Source: Paragordius varius
Lineage: Eukaryota > Nematomorpha
Reading direction: 5' to 3'
Length of the DNA: 64,000 nt
Assembly (NCBI GenBank): GCA_964247055.1
Contig: OZ176059.1
Coordinates: 1,984,001-2,048,000 of the forward strand
In this document: in pieces, positions 11,726 to 22,921 of the stretch
How positions within the stretch are numbered: the first letter of the stretch is position 1
How the letters are laid out: each line of letters begins with the position of its first letter
Made by a program: the position numbers and the translations under genes
The notes under the pieces: generated by a model
Told to the model about the DNA's origin: nothing
Databases searched by the model: none
The model's input: the letters and a program-made list of their open reading frames with translations, nothing else

Positions 11726-14700
11726 AATCAGATTAACCATATCACCAATAGATAGTGATGATCCCGATGTATCTGTTGTCAACATTGAGACTTCTTCATT
11801 ACATTGAGCTGTAATTAACGTGGTAGGGTCTTTGATTAAATCTTTCTTATAATTTCGACGTAGTACAAGACCTTTTTGTTTTATCGACGTGATTGATTCA
11901 TTTTCTGTCCCATCTTTGGCAACAGCAGTAGAAAGTAGTTGTGTTGAACGATTTTTGTTGACAATTTTAGGTTTATATGGGCGTAGAGATAAAACACGAA
12001 ATATTTCACCAAGTTCAAAATCTAATGTGTAAAGTTAAATCATGGAATTTATATAAACGACGTAGAAATCTAATTTATATGGACAAAATGTAAAAAGATA
12101 AATAAAAAAATTTCTAAAAGACAAATCTTGATTTTTTTTTACGTAATTATTGTTTTAAACTGCAAAGTATGTAATAGATATGTAAATTGGTAAAAACACA
12201 ATCAATATCTATCTTAGGATTGTAAGTAAATGAAGAATGGGTAGAAAAAGTATGATTGTATGAGTAAATAATTTGTCTTTATATTTTTAATGTTTCGTCC
12301 GTAAATTTCAATTTTTAATTTACATACGACTTTAAAATAATTGTTGTTTTAAAAGACTCATTTAAATATTAATTTGTAATTTTTTTACACCTCTGAACCC
12401 CTTATCATTGTATGCATGCCTTATATATTTATAAAAGATTATGTATTAAGAAATAGGGATTTACAGTAAAAACTGAAATTATGCGGACAAAATGTAAAAA
12501 TATAAAGACAAATATTTTTTTTCCAAAACACAACCATACTTTTTAAAACCTGATTTATTTCAATATAACAGATTGTTTTAAATGGCAAATTGTGAAATAG
12601 AGATATATATTACTAACACATTCAACTCTATATTTTACAATTGTAACTAAGTAGCTTATATGGGAAACATTAAGGTTTTTAAAAGTATGGTGTAAAAAAT
12701 ATTTGTCTTTATATTTTTACGTTTTGTCCGTATAATTTCAAATTTTTACTGTACTTTATAAATGACAGTCTATAGTAGTCACAATATATTTTCGATTTTT
12801 ACATCAAATCATTTTAGAATACTGTAAACACCATTTTAGTTATATATATATTATTTTATTCTTTTAATTATACCAAGTTATTAACTATTTAAAACGAAAA
12901 AAAACGGTTTTATAAAATATATATTTCATATACCTAAATTGACAGTTATATTGATATTCATAAAATTTTCGTCTTTAAGCGATTTCAACGATTGAGAAGG
13001 AGGTGTATTTTTGGCTGTCTTTAGGCTTACTTGATTACTATTGTTTAAGATGGCACAAATTAAATTATATATACCATTTACAGTTCAAATTAACCCTTGA
13101 ACAATTAAAATTCACCCTAAAAATTAATTGCGTGTTTTCAAACTAATAAAACTCATTATTATTAATATGACATATATCTTTATGGCATAATTTATTATTT
13201 TTTGAGTATTTAAATTTGAAACAAATTTTTTTTTTCAAAAAATAGAGGGTGAATTTGAATTGTTCGAGGGTGAATTTGAATTGCAAATGTAAATATATAC
13301 AATAATAAGTGAAAATTAAAAAAACGTTAAAAACTAAAAGACAAATATTTTTTTTATTAACCTTGATATTTTCTAAAAAAACCTATTAAATTACATTAAA
13401 AATCAGTAAATTTAGTTAACTACCTATTAAAGTCGTTTAGTAAAAACCAAAATAATGGTTATATTTAAATCAGGCTATATAGATATAGTTCTATTTAGAA
13501 AAAAAACTATCAAATTTTTACGTTTTGTCTGTGAAAAAATTTAATTTTTTCTGCATATGTATAACAATAAAATAAAAAAAGTAAAATAACTTTTTATTAA
13601 TATCTATACACAATCTAATTAAAACTTCAATACACAATCTAATTAAAACTTCACTACTAATGTTGTGGGGTCAAAATAAGGCCAAGAGATGAAAATTAGT
13701 AACTCAATTATATATTAATATTGTAAACATTGAGGTTATATAGATACAAAATAGGTTAAAAAAATAATGCTGTTTTTTATAAAAAATATTTGTCTTTTAA
13801 TTTTTTCCAATAATTTCTATATATTCAATAGAAAAGCTGGCCTTAGTAAATTATTTTTTTATAAGACTTATTGTTAAACGCAAAAAGTGAATAGATTATA
13901 TTGATAGCACCATAATCAAGTATTTTACAATTGCAATCATTGAATATTATAGATATAACGTCAAGGTTCAAAAAAATTTTATGTTTTGTTTAAAGAAAAT
14001 TAAATATCTATGGTAAAAATCAAAATATACGGACAAAATGTAAAAAGGATAAAGACACATGTTTTTTCCTTAAAGACAACCGTTCTTTTTAATTCTTGAT
14101 TTTTTTTCAAATATAACACATTGTTTTAAACTTCCAAAGTATATAGAGATGTATATTGGTAACACAAACAATTACATATTTTACAATTTTTATTAAATGA
14201 TTTTAATAGGATAAAAGGTTTGAAAAAGTATGAGGTTGTCTTGTGATAAAAAAATCTGCCTTTATATTTTTCCGTTTTGTCCGTAGTATAACAATTTTTA
14301 CTGTATATATACCATTTACAGCTCAAATTCACCCTTAAACAATTCAAATTCACCCTAAAATAAATTATGTGTTTTTTAATATTATATATTACCTATATTT
14401 TATATATTTATAATAAAAGAAATTTTGTATGTAATCAAAATAATACTGAAAAAAATATAAACTTTGCCATAAAAATATATTTAATTTTAATGATGAGTTA
14501 TATTAGACCGAAGTTTCTAATTTATTTTTAGGGTGAATTTGAATTGTTCGAGGGTGATTTTGAATTGTTCAAGCGTGAATTCGAATTGTTCTAGGGTGAA
14601 TTTGAACTGTTTAAGGGTAAATTTGAACTGTAAATGGTATATATAAATTTAAAACAGCAAAATACTCATCAAATTCGTTTGTAATATAATCGCCATCCTC

Positions 14701-14901
14701 ACATATGTATGTTTGATTAGTGTCACCACTTTCTTGATCTAAACCATATTGAGTTGTATTATTAGAGCAATTACATTGTACATGACCTGGGCATAGGGTA
14801 AAAACAAAAAAAAATTAAAAAAAATAATTAATGCAATATAATTATTATTTTTCAGAATTCGTTTATTAATGTTAGTTAAATTGGGAAGTAAGTTGAACAT
14901 T

Positions 14902-14938
<37 letters not shown>

Positions 14939-17585
14939 GAACATTTGAATATTTTCATAATCTAATATAATAAAAAATCAAACTAATATTTTTTAATATA
15001 TTAAGCGCGGTTATATTTTTATTCTAATAAATTATTTCGAAAATTTGTATTGTTTAAAAAAATGGTAGTGCCTGTATATATTTCACATATGTTTAAAGAT
15101 AACCTGAAATATATAAGTATCAATTAAATTTTAAGGGAAAATTAATCGAAATAATTCCGAAAATATTATAAAATAAAATCCAACTAAAATCTTTCACCAA
15201 AAAACCATATGAAATAAAAAACATTGTTTTAACGACTATTACAGTCCTTTTTAAGAAAAAAACCGTTTAAAGTTGCATATTGATTTCCACTATGGGCTAA
15301 ACACAATAATTTTATCATTATATATATATATATACTATTCTATCTTTAATTAATTAAAGATAGAATAAAATTTATTTTTTAAAAAATATATTTCAAATTT
15401 ATTTTCTACAAATAAGATTAGTAATTTTGCACATATAATATAAATACCATTAACAATTTTACAGCATGGGGCGGAATTAATATTTTCCGTTTCTTGCATT
15501 TCATACAACTTATTGACTATGTGATCGGCCAAAGGGTCATTTGTTAGATCTGAAAATTCTTCCTTAGATATAATACCATACCTAAAAGTGTTTAAAATGT
15601 AGATTTTATTTACAGGTACTTGGAATTGGTATAGAAAAAATATCAATTTAAAAGGCCTGAGGTATGAATTTCATTGTTGAACAAACAACTAGAAAAATAA
15701 AGATTATTCTAAATTAGCCATTTTTAACAAGTTTGTAACTTGAAAGTCACCTATATTTATTCACCTTCACTTATATGTATGGTGGTACATAAAAAATAAT
15801 ATATTATCTAATCTTGTATTTAATTGCAAAATTTGAAATTTTTATTTCTAAAGTTATATATCATAAATCTTTGATTAATAAGAATGAAATATTAATTTCA
15901 TTTGTTCATATAATGGGGTAAGCGTAATAAATGCAATTAGTTTAGTAATCCAAAATAAAAAATTATTATAAAAAATTATAGATAATTTTTTAAATTTTGA
16001 CATTGACCAGAAAGCCAAGTAGTTTGATTAAAACTCGTCTGCTATAATCAGTTTCAAATATTCACATTAAATTATATAAGTAATTTAATATGTTTAATTA
16101 ATTACAAAAAATTTGGTAATTTGCAAGGCTTAAACAATTTAGCAGTATCGACAGATAAATTATTCCAGAATCGAGCTTGATCGTTAACATTCCATCCATA
16201 TTTCTTTTTCTATATTTTAAAAATGTAAAAGTTTAAAACAAACAATATTAATATTTAATAAAAATCATATTAAAAGGAAAAATATGAAACCTTTAACTAA
16301 TTTATTTATGGAATGATAAATAATCAAAAAAATTATCAAAAAATTTCAAATCCATATACCAATTTCATAGCTGTATCGGATAGAGCTAATTTTATTAGTA
16401 TTTCATTTCTTCTAGTTTTAGCACATTTAACTATGGAATCCAAAATTCTGTTGCAAAATTTTGCGCCACCTATAAATTGGTCCATGGTTTCAACTAATGA
16501 TATTGATTGATAAATAAAATTATATTTTATGGTTTAATAAAATATTACAGTTTAGAGTCTCTTTTTTCCTTTTTTATTAAAGGGTAAGGACTTAAATTGT
16601 ATCCGGACATGTGAAGGCTTTAACACTCGCCTGCCCAGGGCTGACAGTGATGATGGAAAAAATGCGTAGTTAAAAATAATAATTTATATGTTTATATATT
16701 TTAGAAAATAAAATTACCACCAACATGATTTTTTTTCTGTATACAGTAAAAATTAAAATTATACGGACAAAACGTATAAATATAAAGACAGAATTTTTTC
16801 TCAAAAAACAACCATACTTTTTCAAACCTTGATTTATCCTATAAAAATTAATTACAATCGTAAAATATGTAATTGATTGTGTTACCAATATACATCTCTT
16901 ATCTATTATACTTTGGAGTTTAAAACAATGTATAAAATTTAAAAAAATTAAAAAAAGAACGGTTGTCTATAAGAAAAAAAGCATTTATCTATATTTTTAC
17001 GTTATGTCCGTATAACTTCAAAACTTATTGTAATTTACAATCCAATCAAAATAAAGATTTGATTCGAAATTAATAATTAATGAAATCATTATCAATTATC
17101 TATTAATTAATTTTTATTCATATGGTTGCTTTTTGATATTTTACCAAATCAAATAAACTAATTAAATAATAAAAAATGTTTTTTTAATTCTATATGAAAA
17201 CGAAATTGAATATGGGCGGTTATTATAAATCCAAACCGATAACTTTATATAAAATTTAAAACTAAAATGTTTTGACGGAAATTAATATATTTAGGAGTAA
17301 ATAAATTTACAATCTCCCAAAAAATATTCAGGAAAAAAATATATAAACTAGACAAAAACAAACATAAATTAATTAATAATAAATACAACTATAAATTAAT
17401 CAATTAATAAGTAAGTAATCTTAAATAATACATTGGCCAATTAAGTGGTTAATTTGATCGAGATGTAAATTAACTTGCTCATCTAAATTTTTATCAGAAT
17501 CTAAATAAATATTAACAATAATTTTTTTAAAACTTATGTTAATGGGGTCATTTAATAACTTTTCAAGCGTTGTTTGAGTTTGCAT
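8357..17585 (-). CDS. SMC5/6 kleisin Nse4-like protein
   Basis: Exons 17585-17432, 16493-16360, 16209-16136, 15581-15448, 14786-14666, 13037-12934, 12021-11725 and 9408-8357 join in matching phases (1,0,2,1,2,1,1) to 690 codons. Known: Nse4 bridges the Smc5 and Smc6 heads in genome maintenance. Seen: a helical N-part ([15 protein letters not shown], then [19 protein letters not shown] and [16 protein letters not shown]) resembling the Nse4 N-terminal domain. A C-part has [20 protein letters not shown] followed by KEGHLQF, and finally [19 protein letters not shown], matching the two blocks of the Nse4 C-terminal domain. These two blocks are split by about 230 residues of Asn-rich basic linker, so the protein is much longer than the roughly 350-400 aa usual for the family. 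The start is the only ATG at the divergent promoter. Identity is inferred from motif order; the middle exons are not individually recognisable. Confidence 0.68.
9443..9740. mobile_element. MITE family M2, degenerate copy
   Basis: The left part has GAGGACAAAACGTTATAC. The right part has AAAAAGTATGGTTGTCTTTT and ends TTTTTATACTGTA. It lies just upstream of the last exon of the Nse4-like gene, in its 2.3-kb intron. Confidence 0.55.
9951..10052. repeat. Two-copy tandem repeat, about 55 bp
   Basis: A segment containing CAACCATATTTTTTTCAG followed by GAATATAACAAATTT occurs twice in a row with minor differences. Intronic; no function apparent. Confidence 0.7.
10355..10654. mobile_element. Fold-back element F1, copy 5
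   Basis: Left end AACCATTTACAGTTCG, right end GAATTGTAAATGGTATA. Standard centre with ATCTTTATGGTATAG. Immediately followed by palindrome M3 at 10655. Confidence 0.8.
10655..10783. mobile_element. Palindromic MITE family M3
   Basis: TACTATGGTAGGGCAATTTG is mirrored by CAAATTGCCCTCTACTATAG at the right end. The arms continue through CAACACAACAGT and TGTATGG for about 45 bp with a short A+T-rich loop. A diverged relative is at 48033-48187. The ends touch the F1 element at 10654, which suggests insertion at its end or at a shared TA. Confidence 0.7.
10963..11332. mobile_element. Fold-back element F1, copy 6 (seven-unit right arm)
   Basis: Left end TTTACCATTTAAATATC, right end GAATTGTAAATGGTATA. 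The right arm holds about seven units. Translations of this array in both strands give spurious repetitive open frames. Confidence 0.8.
12055..12335. mobile_element. MITE family M2, degenerate copy
   Basis: The left arm has ATATGGACAAAATGTAAAAA. The centre has TTGTTTTAAACTGCAAAGTA. The right arm has AAAAAGTATGATTGT, TTTGTCTTTATATTTTTAAT and TTTCGTCCGTAAATTTCAAT. Intronic, directly upstream of the 12021-11725 exon of the Nse4-like gene. Confidence 0.6.
12464..12751. mobile_element. MITE family M2 (CAGT ends, TA target), reference copy
   Basis: Inserted at TA: TA|CAGTAAAAACTGAAATTATG ... CAAATTTTTACTG|TA. Each arm is about 95 bp and carries GGACAAAATGTAAAAATATA, AGACAACCATACTTTTT and a CTTGATTT-like inner edge. 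The two arms are inverted copies around a roughly 100-bp centre containing TTGTTTTAAA and TGTAATTGATTGTGT-like sequence. TA target and CAGT ends fit Tc1/mariner-pogo-type non-autonomous elements. No transposase. At least a dozen copies in the window. Confidence 0.8.
13070..13294. mobile_element. Fold-back element F1, copy 7 (family reference)
   Basis: Short, clear copy: TATACCATTTACAGTTC, two array units, centre (ATAACTCATT-like, ATATCTTTATGGCATAA, TTTTTTTTCAAAAAATAG), two inverted units, then GAATTGCAAATGTAAATATA. Family features: TA target, terminal ACCATTTACAGTTC, arms of a variable number of 21-bp units (GGGTGAATTTGAATTG...), and a conserved centre of about 170 bp. It lies 33 bp upstream of the 13037-12934 exon of the Nse4-like gene. 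Confidence 0.85.
13609..13652. repeat. Two-copy 24-bp tandem repeat
   Basis: ACACAATCTAATTAAAACTT is directly repeated with a 24-bp period. Intronic. Confidence 0.8.
14009..14303. mobile_element. MITE family M2 copy
   Basis: Left arm ATATACGGACAAAATGTAAA; right arm TTGTCCG...TTTTTACTG at 14303. An F1 element starts six bases later, so two unrelated families insert back to back at a shared TATATA. Confidence 0.75.
14309..14640. mobile_element. Fold-back element F1, copy 8
   Basis: Left end ATACCATTTACAGCTC, right end GAACTGTAAATGGTATA. Two units left, five right; centre inverted relative to copy 7. The donor of the 14786-14666 exon is only about 25 bp from its end. Confidence 0.85.
16744..17031. 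mobile_element. MITE family M2 copy in Nse4 intron 1
   Basis: TA|CAGTAAAAATTAAAATTATA ... ATATTTTTACGTTATGTCCG ... the right terminus has decayed. The first intron of the Nse4-like gene otherwise shows nothing recognisable. Confidence 0.75.
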
Positions 17586-17661
17586 TCGTATTTGCCGGCA
17601 AGGGGAGGAGAGAACGCTAAAATTTCAGTCATTCACTTCTCCATATTTGTTTTATATCGAC
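17586..17661. promoter_or_regulatory. 76-bp shared divergent promoter
   Basis: This is all that separates the ATG of the Nse4-like gene (minus, 17585) from the ATG of casein kinase II beta (plus, 17662). It holds a perfect 10-bp palindrome, TTGCCGGCAA (17592-17601), a purine tract (GGGGAGGAGAG) and TCAGTC at 17625-17630, which fits the arthropod initiator consensus TCAKTY. If that is the CK2-beta start site, the 5' leader is about 35 nt. No TATA box is apparent. Binding function is inferred, not shown. Confidence 0.55.
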
Positions 17662-20600
17662 ATGAGCAGTTCTGAAGAAGTTTCCTGGATAACTTGGTAT
17701 TGTGGTTTGCGTGGAAATAATTTTTTTTGTGAAGTAAAAAATCAAAAAAATATTTACATATAGATTGATGAAGAATATATAGAAGATCGATTTAATTTAA
17801 CTGGCTTAAGTGATATCGTTCCGCATTACAGACCAGCTTTGGATATGATATTAGACCTTGAACCTGGTGATAATTATATTGCTTTTGACATTTAAATATT
17901 ACGTTGTTTAGTAGTAAAAATTGAATGTTTTGTATAGCTATATTAATTTAGAAACTATTTCTCAAATATTGTATTGAATATTAAAAATTGATAGCTTTAA
18001 AACTATTAAAACCTAGATTTTGATCGCTCTAATACCATAAAATATTCTAGTTTCAGAAATATTTTAATATAAAATTGACATTTATATATTTTTTATATAT
18101 GTCATATCTTGTAAAAAGTCATAAAATACTTTTTATATTATAACTTAATTTTAAATTTATCTCAATTACTATCAAACCACCACTTATTTGAATTAAAGTT
18201 TAAATTTTAAATTGTTATCTTATATTCAAACAGAAGAAGAAATGGATAGTATGATGCACGATGCCGTGGAAGAGGCGGCCTCAATGCTTTATGGGTTAAT
18301 TCACGCCCGATATATCTTAACTAATCGTGGTCTTGCGCAAATGGTTTACTGTTTCCTCTTTTTTTTAAATAAAATAACTTAAAATCTAAAAAATATATTT
18401 TTTGAAAGCATTTTTTTAAAAGCACACACTGTCTGATATCCTATAAATTAATCACAAATCAAGATTTTTTGTTGCATTTTAGACCAACGTTTTTTTTATT
18501 AAAATTCAGCTTTAATACCCTCAAATATTTTATATAAACTTTAAATTTTGTGTTAAGATAACAAAAATATTTTATATACTGGTTTTGAATATATAATGTT
18601 TTTTGGATATTAAAAAACTTTGGAAACTATTTTTTGTTTTTCAAAAATTATTAAAAAATGTATGTATTTTTATTTTATATTTCTATAGCTGGATAAATGG
18701 AGAGAAGGGGATTTTGGCTACTGCCCACGTTATTATTGTGATTCTCAACATGTTTTACCCATTGGTATATAATTTTATAAATTTATGCTATTTTTTTGAA
18801 ATTAAAAAAAAATCTTTTTTTTCATCTCTAAATACTGTAAAAATAGTCAAGGGGGTGACACATTCGTGAAACGTAACTAAAGATATGTATATAAATTTTT
18901 ATTTTTTAAAAAAGTAAAGGAATCAAATATAGGATTATGTATTATTATATATTTTTTACCATATTAGCAACATTTTTTCATTCAATATGCCTTGTTCGTA
19001 TTTAAAGAGAAAACTACCTAGATTATTTTTTGAATAGTCACAATTAATGCGAGATATAGGTAGTATATTCAATAATTATAATACGAAAGTATTACTTAGT
19101 TTTTAAACATTTTATAAATGGTGATTAAAACCATTACATATTTTATTGTTTAAAATAAAAATAATTTTTATTGAAAAAAGTGTTGTTTTTTAAATAAATT
19201 AAAATGCTTTTTTGAATGAAATATACATATATATATATACATATATATATATGTATATGTAATGATTATAGGTTTGTTAGATGTCCCCGGGGCATCCAAA
19301 GTTAAATTGTATTGCCCCAAATGTGATGATATATTTTTGCCACGTTCCTCCAAATACCAAAATATAGATGGGGCTTATTTTGGAACCGGTTTTCCACACA
19401 TGCTTTTCATGGTACATCCCAAGTATCGGCCTGTTCGACCCACGGAACATTTTGTCCCAAGGTTTATTTTTACATTTATTTTTATTTAAGCTCAGTAATT
19501 TGGCTTGAAAAGTACATTTTTTTGATTGCGATAGACGGAAATAATTGGCGAATTTTATTGGATTTTATGTTAAATATATTTATATTGGTCAACTTTTAAA
19601 GATTTACGCATTTATTTTTATACACGCTCAGCAATTTGGCTTAAAAGTCTTTTTTAGCGGTTGCAAAAAGGAGAGAAAACAATTGTTTAAAATTGTGTGA
19701 GTTTATGTAATTATGTGTGAAATTTCATTGGATTTTTTGTGTGAAATTGTAAAATTTCATTGGATTTTTTGGGGTAAATCTTCATGTTGACCAATTTTTT
19801 TAAGGTATTACGTTTATTACATTTACATTTTCTATAAAGTCAACAATTTGGCATAAAAAGTCTCTTTTTAACTGCGAAGATATGAAATTAGTTAATTGTT
19901 AGGTTATGTAATGTTCAAGTGTAAAATTTTATTGAATATTTTGGTTAATTTATATTATTCATTAACTTGGATGTTTACATACCGACCAGTTTTTTGATTT
20001 ATTTTATATTTACAATAATTAAAATGGGTCTTTTATTTAATTGCTGGACGCAGTAAAAATTGGTTAGTATATATACTTTTGAAAAAAAAGTGTAATTTAT
20101 ACAGTCATATATCCTTTATTTTATCAAAAATTTATTTTCTTTCGTTAAATTGGCGGGTATAAATATTTGGTAAAGAATGGAAAAAACAAGAGCTCTATGG
20201 TATTAGCAATATCATATTCATCAAAAAAGTACAAGAATTGCCATAGCGCTCTTGTCCATTCTTTACCAAATATTTATACCCATTTAGCGGAAAATATAAA
20301 TTTTTGATAAAATAAAGGATGCATGGCTGTAATTTATTTGGTTTTTTATTCAAAAAAAACATTATTTTAAAAAATATTATACAATGATGATTTGTAAAAA
20401 TTAAGCATACGAAAGAAAATTGTAAACTTTTAGTTATTATTTTCAAACATACTACACATTGAGCTCGTATAAATATGTCGGACACCATCTAGTATGCTTT
20501 ATTCAACAATATATTTATGTGAAGTATTACTTTTGAAAAAAAATCACAGTGAATATAAATAATTTTAAAGAACTTTAGACCAAAAAAAACTACCAATTAT

Positions 20601-21027
20601 TCGGAATAAATTTTTGAAACTATAATATAAAATTCCAATTATGGGCTGTGGGCTACCTTTATGTTTGATCTTTAATAACCATTGTTTCACTTTTAATTAC
20701 AATTCTTTAAAACACCAAGCCTAATTATTTGAAATTGATTCATATATATATTATAGATTGTTTGGATTTAAAATTCACTCATCGGCTTATGAATTGCAAT
20801 ATCAAGCCGCAACTAATTACAAATCACCCATTGATAATACGAATAATACTAACAATTCAACCAACGCAACAAACAATAATGTTGTTAATATTGTTAATAA
20901 TCATTCAAATACCCTAGGAACTGGTGGTGGTATTTATAACAATAATAATGGCGTTTCCAACAATATTAACCCAAACAACAATAATAATATGGTTAATGAA
21001 GGCCCAATTCGACGCTCTATTCAATGA
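17662..21027 (+). CDS. CkIIbeta: Casein kinase II subunit beta
   Basis: Exons 17662-17733, 17764-17866, 18234-18343, 18689-18764, 19272-19461 and 20757-21027 give 273 aa. Role: regulatory dimer of the CK2 Ser/Thr kinase. Seen: [19 protein letters not shown], then [11 protein letters not shown] and [17 protein letters not shown] zinc ribbon has Cys107, Cys112, Cys135 and Cys138 at the family spacing, and [18 protein letters not shown] and [12 protein letters not shown] follow. The family ends at about 215-235 aa; here residues 207-273 form an extra Asn-rich tail. Exons 1 and 2 are separated by only 30 nt (17734-17763), which must be removed because it contains an in-frame TAG. Introns hold a degenerate tandem repeat (19462-19990) and MITE M4. 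Confidence 0.95.
19462..19990 (+). repeat. Degenerate tandem repeat in a CK2-beta intron
   Basis: Three diverged units follow exon 5. Each contains a CAGTAATTTGGCTTGAAAAGT-like core (near 19494, 19626 and 19844), then a GCGA/GCGG patch, TTTTATTGGATTTT-like and TTGGTCAACTTTT-like segments. Unit spacing is about 140-210 bp. No coding. Confidence 0.55.
20102..20329. mobile_element. MITE family M4, 228 bp
   Basis: Inserted at TA: CAGTCATATATCCTTTATTT at the left pairs with the right end, whose reverse complement reads CAGCCATGCATCCTTTATTT. The arms run about 85 bp, including GGGTATAAATATTTGGTAAA and AGAATGG. Tc1/mariner-like TA target and CAG ends. In the last CK2-beta intron. Confidence 0.8.
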
Positions 21028-22002
21028 AAAAAAAATTTACTTTTTTTTAAGTTTTATTCTATACTTTTTTTTGTTTTTTAACTACAGCACAGTTTAATGT
21101 ATGGTTTAAAATTAAATATCCAAAATTAATGATATATAGCGGGAAAAAATGTTTAATTGAATTGGCCTGTGTAGTTTTTTATCATACGCTATACTGTATT
21201 AATTATACTTTTCAATTTTCATGGGGGGTAAATTTTAGTTTACAGTGTGCATTTTTACGATAAAACGCTGGAGAGATAGGAAATGTTTTAGCTTTTTTGA
21301 TGTTGCCTCCCCCTATTTTATGGAAACGTTTTTTTTTGAATTTATAAAATAATAATGTTTATTTTAGTCAAAATCCTTAGAGTTTTATAAAGTTTTTTTC
21401 CCTGCATTTTATGTGTTATATTATTTTTATCCAATTGTTGGTTATGTTACCTGGTTTATATATATATATATATGCATACTTTTTTGTTTTGCACCATTTA
21501 TTGTACTATTTTTAATGAATTATAATTATATCTCACCTATATATGTATAGGTTCAACAAATAATAAATTTAATGTTGTTTTTTTTGATTTTATATATGTT
21601 ACGCCAAAATAATAATGACTGTTAAATACATAAGTTTGAGATTTCCATATTTTTGTTTTATTACTTTTATAGATAAAAATAATTTTAAATTTGCAGTTAT
21701 TTATTTTTTTGTTATAAAGATAATAATTTAAAACAAGGCAATTCTAGTCATTTAGATCTTTTTGGACACATAACTATCACATTGGTTGGCGCAGATTTCC
21801 GAGTTTATTTGTACGTTTTGAATTTTTAAGAGTAATAAATCAAATAAACTGTTTTTAGTTGATTTGATTTAAATATCATAAATGAAAATTTATAAGCTTT
21901 TTTCATAATCCCACCTAAAAAGTAGGCTACATAGCTTATATAGTATAATCATTAAATAGGGGGTTTATTGTATATTTTTATCTGCACATGATTCCTTACA
22001 TA

Positions 22003-22256
22003 TACTATTTACAGATACACCTTTGAATTCGAATTTACCCTGAAATAAATTACATGTTTTTTAAGATTTAAAATTACCTATATTTCTATATATTTATAAA
22101 AAATAAAATTTTATTTTAAATTCAAATAATACTGAAAAAATAATTAGCTATGCCATAGAGATATATTTAATATTAATAATGAGTTTTATTAGTTTGAAAA
22201 CACATAATTTAATTTTAGGGTCAATTTGAATTCGAGGGTGAATTTGAACTGTAAAT
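22003..22256. mobile_element. Fold-back element F1, copy 9
   Basis: Left end TATACTATTTACAGATAC, right end GAACTGTAAATATATATA. One or two units per arm; centre inverted relative to copy 7 (ATTACCTATATTTCTATA, TGCCATAGAGATATATTTAA). Confidence 0.75.
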
Positions 22257-22633
22257 ATATATATATGTCATCATGAGGTGTCTAAATTTTAACAGTTAAT
22301 CTTTATTCCCTGTTGACGATTATTTCAATATACCCTCGTATTTTTTATAGATATATTGATGATAAATATTTAATATGGGAGTATTCTTAAAAAGAATTAA
22401 ATAATTTTATTGTTAAGAAGCTGTTTAACTATTCCTAAAAACTATAAACCTTTTCACTCTAACATTTACTTAAATCAATATACTATCATCTTACAATACA
22501 AAAAAAGTTGTATTACGATGAAAGTATTGGTTAAAGTTATACGATATATTCGGCGAAAACAAAAGGGGAGAAAAATCATTTGACTGCTAAAAAGGGTTAC
22601 TACGGACAAAATTGGTAAAGTTTGAAACAAATA

Positions 22634-22921
22634 CAGTAAAACCTGAAATTCGGACAAAACGTAAAATATAAAGACAAATATTTTTATCTAAAAGATAACA
22701 ATACTTTTTTAAACCTTTATTCCCATATAAGCTATTTGGTTACAATTATAAGACATATATTTGATTGTGTCAGTAATGTATTTTATCTCTTTTTCATACT
22801 TTGCCATTTAAAACAATGAGTAATTTTTTAAAAAAATGAAAAAGAAAAAGTGTGATTGTCTTTTAGAAAATGTTTGTCTTTATATTTTTACGTTTTGTCA
22901 GCATAATTGCAGTTTTTACTG
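22634..22921. mobile_element. MITE family M2 copy
   Basis: TA|CAGTAAAACCTGAAATTCGG ... TTGCAGTTTTTACTG|TA. Both arms intact. Confidence 0.8.

Noticed and set aside
20729-20917. Frame overlapping the CK2-beta last exon
   Set aside because: Out of frame with the conserved GFKIHS segment; an artefact of the Asn-codon run.
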